Part shown: in pieces, positions 6,333 to 12,109 of the stretch
How positions within the stretch are numbered: position 1 is the stretch's first letter
Layout: each line of letters begins with the position of its first letter
Assembly (NCBI GenBank): GCA_016212685.1
Contig: JACREW010000039.1
Span: 1 to 12,112, forward strand
Direction of reading: 5' to 3'
Length of the DNA stretch: 12,112 nt
Source of the DNA: Nitrospirota bacterium
GTDB taxonomy: Bacteria > Nitrospirota > Thermodesulfovibrionia > Thermodesulfovibrionales > Dissulfurispiraceae
Notes under the pieces: model-generated
Seen by the model: the letters and a program-made list of their open reading frames with translations, nothing else
What the model was told of the DNA's origin: nothing
Database searches by the model: none
Program-made: the position numbers and the translations under genes

Positions 6333-7440
6333 GCAAAAGATAAATCCTATTCACGGCGGCAATATATACAGACTTGCGGAGGAACTCAATATTGATGAAC
6401 GTGAAATCATCGATTTCAGCGCCTCGATAAATCCCTTGGGAGCGCCTAAAGACGTGCTTTCGGCAATAAAAGAAAAAAGCAGACATCTGTTCAACTATCC
6501 GGATCCGGACGCGGAACATCTCACTCAGGCAATCGCGCAGCATATCGGCATAAGCCCGCAATCGATAATATGCGGGAACGGCAGCACGGAGCTTATTTAC
6601 CTTGTTGTCAGGGCATTGAAGCCTGAAAAGGTCTTAATTCCCGCCCCTACATTTTCTGAATACGAAAGGGCCGTCGGCGATCCTAAAAAAGTCGAATATT
6701 TCATCCTATGGGAGAAAAATAAGTTTGACCTTAATATAGATAAATTCATTGCCGCGATGTCGGGGAGCAGTTCGTCGGCAACATACAAATCTTCGCTCAC
6801 CACCTCCGTTGACGTTGCATTTCTCTGCAATCCCAATAACCCTACAGGCAGGCTTCTCAAAAAAGAAGATGTGTTGAAAATAGCAAATGCCGCAAAAGAC
6901 CTTAGATGCTATCTTGTCGTGGATGAGGCATTTATAGACTTTTTGCCGTATGAGTCGGTTATAAAAGAGGTCGAAAACAATCCCTATCTCATTGTATTAC
7001 GCTCCATGACAAAATTCTATGCTCTTTCAGGGCTGAGGGTAGGCTACTGCGCGGCGCATAAGTCCGTTCTGAATATTATTAAGGAATACAAAGAACCGTG
7101 GACGGTAAACACGCTCGCGCAGGCAGCAGGGACAGCCGCGCTCGATGATAAGCCTTACAGAGACGAGACATTTAAAGTCATGCGGAGCGAGAAAAAAACT
7201 CTGGAGGACGGCTTTAGGGTCTTGAAAATAACTTACTTCCAGTCCTCCGCCAATTTTTACCTTTTAAAGTTCGACAACGCGCAGGAAATAATCTCACGCC
7301 TTAGAAGCAAAGGGATTATGGTAAGGGACTGCTCGAATTTTATGGGACTCGACAATTCATATATCAGGGTTGCAGTGAAATCGAACAAGGATAATATGCG
7401 TCTTTTAAAGGAGCTTGCGAACTTATGCGTGCCGCACTAA
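6325..7440 (+). CDS. cobD: CobD: L-threonine-O-3-phosphate decarboxylase
   Basis: PLP enzyme of the class I/II aminotransferase fold that decarboxylates threonine phosphate to (R)-1-amino-2-propanol phosphate, the substrate of CbiB just upstream. The 371-residue protein shows HGGNIYRLAEE at the N-terminus, IDFSASINPLG, FLCNPNNPTG, the acidic DEAFIDF, and Lys230 in SMTKFYALSGLRVGY as the Schiff-base lysine. I chose ATG 6325, preceded by AGGGGG at 6315-6320; an in-frame ATG at 6277 lies inside cbiB and would add unrelated residues. It overlaps the cbiB stop by 8 bases. Residues about 145-162 form a Ser/Thr-rich extra loop just before the NPNNPTG strand. CobD and histidinol-phosphate aminotransferase are relatives; the operon context decides. 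Confidence 0.93.
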   Translation: MDEQKINPIHGGNIYRLAEELNIDEREIIDFSASINPLGAPKDVLSAIKEKSRHLFNYPDPDAEHLTQAIAQHIGISPQSIICGNGSTELIYLVVRALKPEKVLIPAPTFSEYERAVGDPKKVEYFILWEKNKFDLNIDKFIAAMSGSSSSATYKSSLTTSVDVAFLCNPNNPTGRLLKKEDVLKIANAAKDLRCYLVVDEAFIDFLPYESVIKEVENNPYLIVLRSMTKFYALSGLRVGYCAAHKSVLNIIKEYKEPWTVNTLAQAAGTAALDDKPYRDETFKVMRSEKKTLEDGFRVLKITYFQSSANFYLLKFDNAQEIISRLRSKGIMVRDCSNFMGLDNSYIRVAVKSNKDNMRLLKELANLCVPH

Positions 7441-8921
7441 TAGCAGGCACCCACAGCGGGTGCGGAAAGACGACCGTAACACTCGGCATCCTCGCCGCCT
7501 TAAGGAAAAAGGGGTTAAAGGCGCAGTCCTTCAAGGCCGGGCCCGATTTCATAGATTCCGGACTGCATAGGGTCATTACAGGCAGGCATTCCCGAAACCT
7601 CGACATGTGGATGTGCGGAGAGGATTATGTGAAAGATTGTTTTCGCAAATACTCGCAGGATGCGGATGTCTCGATTGTAGAAGGCGTTATGGGTCTATAT
7701 GACGGAGACTTCAGCACATCAAGGCTTGCAGCCTTAATCGATATTCCTGTCATTCTTGTTATCGATGCTTATGGAATGGCCGAAAGCGCAGGAGCAGTAG
7801 TGAAAGGATTCAGCGAATATAACCGGAACAAGCTCGCAGGCGTAATTTTTAACCGCGTTGCATCTGAAAGACATTATGAAAGATTAAAAAATAGTGTGCA
7901 GGATGTCCGAGTCCTTGGTTATCTGCCGAGAGATCTGAGTTTTGAGATTCCTCACAGGCATCTGGGATTAACGGTTGCGGAAGAAAATCCTATTGCTGAA
8001 GAAAATATCGAAAGGCTTGCGGATACGGTTTTGAAGCATGTGAATATAGAAGCAATTCTTGTCATGAATGATTACCTTCCGCTTCATTCTCGGAAGGCAT
8101 CCAAGCCTTCCTCCGAGGAAGGGGACTGTCCCGGATTTACGGGCGCAGCCGTAGAATCGGGACTGTCCCCGACATCGGCAATAAAGATCGCAGTCGCTTA
8201 TGATAAAGCCTTCTGCTTTTATTATGAAGACAATTTCGACCTATTAAAAAACGCTGGCGCAGAGATAATAAAATTCAGCCCAATATCCGATTCAAAAATA
8301 CCGGACGGCGTTGATGCCGTATATATCGGAGGAGGCTACCCTGAATTGTATGCGAAAGAATTATCGGATAATGCATCCATGCTTGCGTCTATTAAGGACT
8401 GGGCAGATGCCGGCAGACCTATCTATGCGGAATGCGGAGGTCTGATGTATCTGTCCAAAGGAATACATGACTTTAATGGAAATTTTTCCAAAACGGCCGA
8501 TGTATTCCCATTCGAAACACAGATGAAAAGAGGAAGGGCGCATTTGGGCTATAGGGAGATCGAGTTGAAGGATAACTGCATCCTCGGCAGAAAAGGAGAC
8601 AGCCTGAGAGGGCATGAATTTCATTATTCGGAAATAAAAGCCGGCACGCAGGCAGAAGCGGAGGGGACTGTCCCTATAACCCCTCCCTGCCTCCCCTTAT
8701 CTAAGGGGAGGTTAGGTGGGGTTAGCGAAGTCGTAGAATCGGGACTGTCCCCGTCGATAGCCGAAATCTATTCTATCAGAAACAATCACAGCGAGTTTGT
8801 TAATACGGCAGGTTATAAGTTTAAAAACACGCTCGCAAGCTATGTGCATATCCATTTCGGAAGCAATTTAAATACTGCAAAGAATTTTATAGACTTTATT
8901 TATAAATACCCCTCACCCTAA
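7425..8921 (+). CDS. cbiA: CbiA: cobyrinic acid a,c-diamide synthase with repeat-derived insertions
   Basis: Glutamine-dependent enzyme that amidates the a and c side chains of (cob)yrinic acid. The N-terminal domain has the P-loop GTHSGCGKTT, FKAGPDFIDSGLH and VEGVMGLYDG; the C-terminal amidotransferase has Cys337 (YAECGGLMYLSKG) and His475 (ASYVHIHFGS). The start ATG lies within cobD, with AAAGGAG at 7407-7413. The 498-residue length is above the usual 450-460. The excess is a repeat-derived segment at residues about 233-249, in the interdomain linker, and another at about 413-443, in the amidotransferase domain. The last residues PSP and the stop codon are supplied by palindromic copy B. 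CbiA, not HgA/CobB of the aerobic route, is favoured by the CbiX/CbiC context, but the families overlap. Confidence 0.95.
   Translation: MRAALIAGTHSGCGKTTVTLGILAALRKKGLKAQSFKAGPDFIDSGLHRVITGRHSRNLDMWMCGEDYVKDCFRKYSQDADVSIVEGVMGLYDGDFSTSRLAALIDIPVILVIDAYGMAESAGAVVKGFSEYNRNKLAGVIFNRVASERHYERLKNSVQDVRVLGYLPRDLSFEIPHRHLGLTVAEENPIAEENIERLADTVLKHVNIEAILVMNDYLPLHSRKASKPSSEEGDCPGFTGAAVESGLSPTSAIKIAVAYDKAFCFYYEDNFDLLKNAGAEIIKFSPISDSKIPDGVDAVYIGGGYPELYAKELSDNASMLASIKDWADAGRPIYAECGGLMYLSKGIHDFNGNFSKTADVFPFETQMKRGRAHLGYREIELKDNCILGRKGDSLRGHEFHYSEIKAGTQAEAEGTVPITPPCLPLSKGRLGGVSEVVESGLSPSIAEIYSIRNNHSEFVNTAGYKFKNTLASYVHIHFGSNLNTAKNFIDFIYKYPSP
8121..8170 (+). repeat. GGGACTGTCCC-bracketed element, copy 1, inside cbiA
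   Basis: Two near-palindromic GGGACTGTCCC cores, at 8121-8132 and 8158-8170, bracket about 25 bases ending in CGTAGAATC. The right half, GTAGAATCGGGACTGTCCCC at 8151-8170, recurs base for base at 8733-8752 in the same gene. It encodes residues about 233-249 of CbiA in the linker between the two domains. Such short palindromes resemble REP-type elements. Confidence 0.8.
8663..8752 (+). repeat. GGGACTGTCCC-bracketed element, copy 2, inside cbiA
   Basis: The same bracketing cores lie at 8663-8674 and 8740-8752, and 8733-8752 is identical to 8151-8170. The interior differs from copy 1 because a 48-base palindromic element (8677-8724) is nested within it. The whole 90-base stretch stays open in the cbiA frame, encoding residues about 413-443. 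Confidence 0.8.
8677..8724 (+). repeat. TAACCCC...GGGGTTA palindromic element, copy C, nested in cbiA repeat
   Basis: The element opens with TAACCCC (8677-8683), closes with GGGGTTA (8718-8724), and has a central CTCCCCTTATCTAAGGGGAG-type hairpin. It is read as ITPPCLPLSKGRLGGV. The same architecture, length within one base, and the same reading phase occur in cbiM at 11681-11727. Confidence 0.8.
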
Positions 8922-9028
8922 CCCTCTCCCGCAAGGGGAGAGGGAAATAAAGGGTTAGCTTCTCCCGCAAGGGGAGAGGGACTCTTAATATTACCCCCCC
9001 TTGATGGGAGGGGGCGAGGGGGAGGGTG
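8909..9028 (+). repeat. GC-rich palindromic element, copy B, between cbiA and cbiX-cbiC
   Basis: It starts with the same bases as copy A in cobC (CCCCTCACCCTAACCCTCTC) and ends with the same GGGCGAGGGGGAGGGTG. The first hairpin, CCCTCTCCC/GGGAGAGGG, is duplicated, with a second CTCCCGCAAGGGGAG at 8962-8976. The third hairpin is decayed. Its first 13 bases encode the last residues and the TAA stop (8919-8921) of cbiA. The remainder fills most of the 129-base gap before cbiX-cbiC, whose ribosome binding site follows at 9040. Confidence 0.85.
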
Positions 9029-9050
9029 AAATTCTTATAAAGGAGACCTC

Positions 9051-10082
9051 GTGGAAAACATCATACTCATAGGACACGGCAGTCCGAAAAAAGACGCCAA
9101 CAATATCGAACTCGCAGGCAGGCTTTTACACAACGCCATTCATCCGGATTGCGACGATGACTGTGTGAAGGTAGCCTATCTCCAATTCGCGGAGCCGGAG
9201 ATCACGGATACGATAAAGAAATGCGTCGAGGACGGAGCGAAAAAAATAATCATCCATCCCTATTTTTTAAGCAGCGGCATGCACGTCACAAAAGACATAC
9301 CTGAAATAATAAAGGAGGCCGAAGAACAATATCCGGACAGGGAATTTATCTATACGGAACCCCTCGGAATACATGAAAAGCTCGTTCAGGTCGTAGTCGA
9401 AAGGATACATGCCGCAAACGGACTTTTGTGCGAATGCATCCCTTTGGGACCGGAAGATATAGAAAAAAAGAGCTTCGAGATAATAGCTGAGGAAACCGAC
9501 CTGAGCGGATTCCCTCCTGAACAGGTTCCCATAATCCAGCGCGTTATCCACGCAACCGCGGATTTTGAATTCAAAAAAACACTCATGTTTCATCCCGATG
9601 CTGTAAGGATAGGGCTTGAAGCGATAAAAGCCGGAAAGAACATCCTCACGGATATCGAGATGGTAAAGACAGGAATAATAAAAAGATGGCTTGATCCATT
9701 TGGCGGAAAGGTTATCTGCAATATCAATGACGAGGATGTTATAAGGCTCTCAAAGGAAACAGGAAAGACTCGCTCAGAGATTGCAGTTGAAAAAGCATTA
9801 AATGAAGACAACAATATAGGTATCATCGCCATAGGCAACGCGCCGACCGCGCTTTTAAAAATAATTGATGTCTTTAATTCCGAATCTCGAATTTCAAATC
9901 TCAAATCTCAAATTCTTGTCGTCGGAGTGCCTGTCGGCTTTGTGAAGGCATTCGAATCAAAGGCGCTTCTTTCTGCACAGAATTTCCCGTTCATAACAAA
10001 CCTTAGCAGGAAAGGCGGAACGCCTGTGGCAGTAGCGATTGTGAATGCGTTGTTAAAAATGGCAAAAGGGGGTGATACATGA
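9051..10082 (+). CDS. cbiC: CbiX-CbiC fusion: sirohydrochlorin cobaltochelatase / cobalt-precorrin-8 methylmutase
   Basis: Two enzymes of the anaerobic corrin pathway in one 343-residue chain. Residues about 1-125 are a short CbiX (CbiXS-type chelatase): His9 in LIGHGSP and His78 in SSGMHVTKDIP are the metal-handling histidines that load cobalt into sirohydrochlorin. Residues about 131-343 are CbiC, which moves a methyl from C-11 to C-12 to give cobyrinate: the region IIQRVIHATADF holds the catalytic His167, and GNAPTALL and VVGVPVGFV..ESK follow. The GTG start has AAGGAG at 9040-9045 with a 5-base spacer. CbiX and CbiC act at early and late steps, so the fusion is not for direct channelling. 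A diverged heptamer repeat (9882-9916) sits just before VVGVPVGF. Extra cysteines (34, 38, 127, 129) are of unknown meaning. Confidence 0.94.
   Translation: MENIILIGHGSPKKDANNIELAGRLLHNAIHPDCDDDCVKVAYLQFAEPEITDTIKKCVEDGAKKIIIHPYFLSSGMHVTKDIPEIIKEAEEQYPDREFIYTEPLGIHEKLVQVVVERIHAANGLLCECIPLGPEDIEKKSFEIIAEETDLSGFPPEQVPIIQRVIHATADFEFKKTLMFHPDAVRIGLEAIKAGKNILTDIEMVKTGIIKRWLDPFGGKVICNINDEDVIRLSKETGKTRSEIAVEKALNEDNNIGIIAIGNAPTALLKIIDVFNSESRISNLKSQILVVGVPVGFVKAFESKALLSAQNFPFITNLSRKGGTPVAVAIVNALLKMAKGGDT
9882..9916 (+). repeat. Diverged AATCTCA/AATTTCA heptamer array inside cbiX-cbiC
   Basis: Five 7-base units alternating AATCTCx and AATTTCA encode SESRISNLKSQI (residues about 278-289). It replaces the short loop that normally precedes the VGVPVGF motif of CbiC. 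The unit matches the AAATTTC arrays of cobQ and cbiM with a T-to-C change in some units. Confidence 0.75.
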
Positions 10083-10135
10083 AAACAGACACATATTTGG
10101 GCAGGTAGGATGGAAAACGAAAATTGTAAAAACAT

Positions 10136-10335
10136 GGAATGGTGAAGCGGAAAGGGGTGCGAATCCCCTGCTGTCCCGCAGCCGTAAAGGGAACGAAAGC
10201 CCGATTGAAGCCACTGTCAAAAGAATCGGTTTGAACCGTTAAGTTGATGGGAAGGCGGGCGAGTAGAAACAAGCAGCGCTGAAAACGAATTTCATCGGTG
10301 CTCAAAATGCCTGAAGCCGGAAGACCTCTCATTCC
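10136..10335 (+). promoter_or_regulatory. Second cobalamin riboswitch, upstream of the barrel protein and cbiM
   Basis: The B12 box is AGCCGGAAGACCT at 10314-10326. The core holds GTCCCGCAGCCGTAA at 10173-10187, nearly the same as in the first riboswitch. The outer stem is GGAATG (10136-10141) with CATTCC (10330-10335). Only 15 bases separate the aptamer from the AAAGGAG (10351-10357), and no terminator hairpin with a T run lies between, so control is most likely by blocking translation initiation. TCTC at 10327-10330 could pair with GAGA in the ribosome binding site, but that is only four pairs. I see no convincing promoter upstream, so transcription may come from a weak promoter within the end of cbiX-cbiC or by read-through. 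Confidence 0.9.
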
Positions 10336-10363
10336 AAAAACTTCGATGAAAAAGGAGAAAAAT

Positions 10364-11179
10364 ATGTTTAAAAGGATTCTTGCAATAGTGGTCGTGCTGC
10401 TGTGGTCCGGATCGGCCTTTGCTGCCCATCCGCTAATTAGTGACGACACAGGCACTCAGGGGAAAGGGAAGTTTCAGATCGAGGTGAACAGCGAATTCAC
10501 CTACGAAAAAGAGCAGCAGTACAACACTGACGAAGAAAAATGGGAAACAAAAAAAGAGACAGGCGGCGAATTGGCAACAATACTCTCTTACGGCGTAACC
10601 GATAATGTGGATGTTGTTCTCGGCCTGCCGTATCGATGGAAAAAGGCAAGGATAAACGGGGTTGTCACCACAGACCCAACCGAGCAGGGAGACGGCATAT
10701 CCGATATGTCTTTAGAAGTCAAGTGGAGGTTTTATGAAAAGGATGGAGTCAGTTTCGCCGTTAAGCCGGGCATTACGCTTCCAAATGGCAATGAAAATAA
10801 AGGTCTCGGCAACGGAAAGCTGTCATATGGCGTGATGTTTATAGCCACAAAAGAGAGAAAACCGTGGGCATTACATTTGAATTTAGGCTATACGCACAAC
10901 GAATACAAACTTCAGACAGACAAAAATGCAAAAAGAAATAACATATGGCATACATCTCTTGCCGCTGAAGTGGAGATTATGAATGATCTAAAGGTTGTTG
11001 GAAATATCGGGATGGAAAGAAATCCTGATAGGACATCAAATACCCATCCTGCATTTATCCTCGTGGGGCTGATTTATTCGATATTCGAAAATGTCGCAGT
11101 CGATTTCGGCATTAAGGGCGGATTGAACAAGCCTGAGACGGATTTAACTTTCCTTGCAGGAATAACCTTTAGACTTTAG
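10364..11179 (+). CDS. Outer-membrane beta-barrel protein, candidate cobalt/corrinoid-related channel
   Basis: Predicted secreted barrel of 271 residues. A signal peptide (MFKRILAIVVVLLWSGSAFA) is followed by a mature start AHPLISDDTGTQGKGKFQIE. The rest alternates short amphipathic strands with polar turns (FQIEVNSEFTYE, LEVKWRFY, SFAVKPGITLP, WALHLNLGYTHNEYK) and ends in FLAGITFRL. It resembles the MetA-pathway phenol-degradation/transporter-like barrel family (PF13557) as I remember it. I chose ATG 10364, with AAAGGAG at 10351-10357 and a signal peptide directly after it; an in-frame ATG at 10298 lies within the riboswitch. Direct control by a cobalamin riboswitch and position 11 bases before cbiM suggest that it helps cobalt cross the outer membrane. 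That role is inference; the barrel fold is likely. Confidence 0.8.
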   Translation: MFKRILAIVVVLLWSGSAFAAHPLISDDTGTQGKGKFQIEVNSEFTYEKEQQYNTDEEKWETKKETGGELATILSYGVTDNVDVVLGLPYRWKKARINGVVTTDPTEQGDGISDMSLEVKWRFYEKDGVSFAVKPGITLPNGNENKGLGNGKLSYGVMFIATKERKPWALHLNLGYTHNEYKLQTDKNAKRNNIWHTSLAAEVEIMNDLKVVGNIGMERNPDRTSNTHPAFILVGLIYSIFENVAVDFGIKGGLNKPETDLTFLAGITFRL

Positions 11180-11190
11180 GAGGATAAACG

Positions 11191-12003
11191 ATGAAATTTC
11201 AAATTTCAAATTTCAAATTTCAAATTATATTTCTATTTATTTCTTCTTGCTTCTTGCTGCTCGTTGACAATGCCTATGCCATGCACATATCGGAAGGCAT
11301 ACTGCCTTTCAACTGGGCATTGCTCTGGTCTCTGGTTGCGGTGCCTTTTGTAGCATGGGGATTATACAAGCTCAAGAAACTCTCGGCAATTGACCTTTCA
11401 TTCAAGCCCCTTGTCGGACTGATGGCCGCTGTTGTATTCATCATTTCGTGCATGCCGAGACCCGTGCCTACGGCAGGCACATGCTCGCATCCATGCGGCA
11501 CAGGCATTTCAGGGATACTCGTCGGCCCGGCAATAAGCATATTGATAACATCCGTTGCCCTTCTCATTCAGGCGCTCTTTCTCGCGCACGGCGGATTGAC
11601 TACATGGGGAGCGGACATCGTATCGATGGGAGTAATGGGCTCATTCGCAGGATTTTTGACCTTCAAGGCATTGCGCTCAATAACCCCCCTCTTTCCCCCC
11701 TTTAGTAAAGGGGGGACGGGGGGATTAGCTTTTTCAGGATTCATGGCAGGACTGCTTGCGGATTGGGCAACATACTTCACCACATCTGTAGAGCTTGCCT
11801 CCGGAATAAAAGGCGATTCGGAGTTCATGCCCCTTTTCTGGAAGATACTCGTTGCCTTCATCCCTACTCAACTTCCCCTCGGAATCCTTGAAGGCGCAAT
11901 GACGGCAGGAATGGTTGTTCTGCTTTATAAAAAGAAACCTGACCTGCTTGTAAAAATGCGGGTGTTAAAGGCTGAGGAGTCAACTATAAAGAATTCTCCT
12001 TAA
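11191..12003 (+). CDS. cbiM: CbiM: cobalt ECF transporter substrate-binding membrane subunit
   Basis: Inner-membrane S-component-like subunit that binds Co2+ and passes it through an ECF transporter (normally with CbiN/CbiL-type partner, CbiQ and CbiO ATPase). The hallmark MHISEGILPFNW begins at residue 31, preceded by a signal peptide ending AYA, so processing would expose Met31-His32 as the metal-binding N-terminus known from CbiM/NikM. SCMPRPVPTAGTCSHPCGTG and AHGGLTTWGADIVSMG follow, and LPLGILEGAMTAGM is near the C-terminus. Start ATG 11191 has AGGAGG at 11178-11183 with a 7-base spacer. Two repeats are read through: AAATTTC heptamers forming residues 2-12, and palindromic copy D at residues about 164-179, in a loop between membrane segments. 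Confidence 0.94.
   Translation: MKFQISNFKFQIIFLFISSCFLLLVDNAYAMHISEGILPFNWALLWSLVAVPFVAWGLYKLKKLSAIDLSFKPLVGLMAAVVFIISCMPRPVPTAGTCSHPCGTGISGILVGPAISILITSVALLIQALFLAHGGLTTWGADIVSMGVMGSFAGFLTFKALRSITPLFPPFSKGGTGGLAFSGFMAGLLADWATYFTTSVELASGIKGDSEFMPLFWKILVAFIPTQLPLGILEGAMTAGMVVLLYKKKPDLLVKMRVLKAEESTIKNSP
11194..11227 (+). repeat. AAATTTC heptamer array at the 5' end of cbiM
   Basis: Four full AAATTTC units and a partial one begin immediately after the cbiM ATG, encoding KFQISNFKFQI. This is the same sequence, in a related phase, as the array in cobQ (4466-4499). It forms the n-region of the predicted CbiM signal peptide. Confidence 0.85.
11681..11727 (+). repeat. TAACCCC...GGATTA palindromic element, copy D, inside cbiM
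   Basis: A 47-base element opening TAACCCCCCT and closing GGGGGGATTA, with a central CCCCCCTTTAGTAAAGGGGGG hairpin of which the arms are CCCCCCTTTA/TAAAGGGGGG. It encodes ITPLFPPFSKGGTGGL. It matches copy C in cbiA in architecture, length and reading phase. Confidence 0.82.
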
Positions 12004-12068
12004 CACGGAAATGAGATTTATGAGAAAGCATAGCGAAAATAGTTCTAATAAGCTTATGAGCAGTAGCA

Positions 12069-12109
12069 AGGACAGCCTTTCTGAAAGGCAGGCCGTCCTG
12101 TTTTCTTTT
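12069..12109 (+). terminator. Probable intrinsic terminator after cbiM
   Basis: AGGACAGCCT (12069-12078) pairs with AGGCCGTCCT (12090-12099) with one A-C mismatch. Alternatively, an inner GCCTTTC/GAAAGGC hairpin can form. The stem is followed by GTTTTCTTTT (12100-12109). It lies 66 bases after the cbiM stop and would end the second transcription unit. The window ends three bases later, so the downstream context is unknown. Confidence 0.65.

Noticed and set aside
10052..10080. A promoter (TTGTTA ... TGATAC) just upstream of the second riboswitch
   Set aside because: The -35 and -10 matches are poor and the -10 overlaps the cbiX-cbiC end; not good enough to annotate.
10079..10108. A nine-codon ORF (MKTDTYLGR) overlapping the cbiX-cbiC stop, with AGGGGG-like bases before it
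   Set aside because: It could be the stump of a former operon gene cut off by arrival of the second riboswitch unit, but it is too short to support any call.
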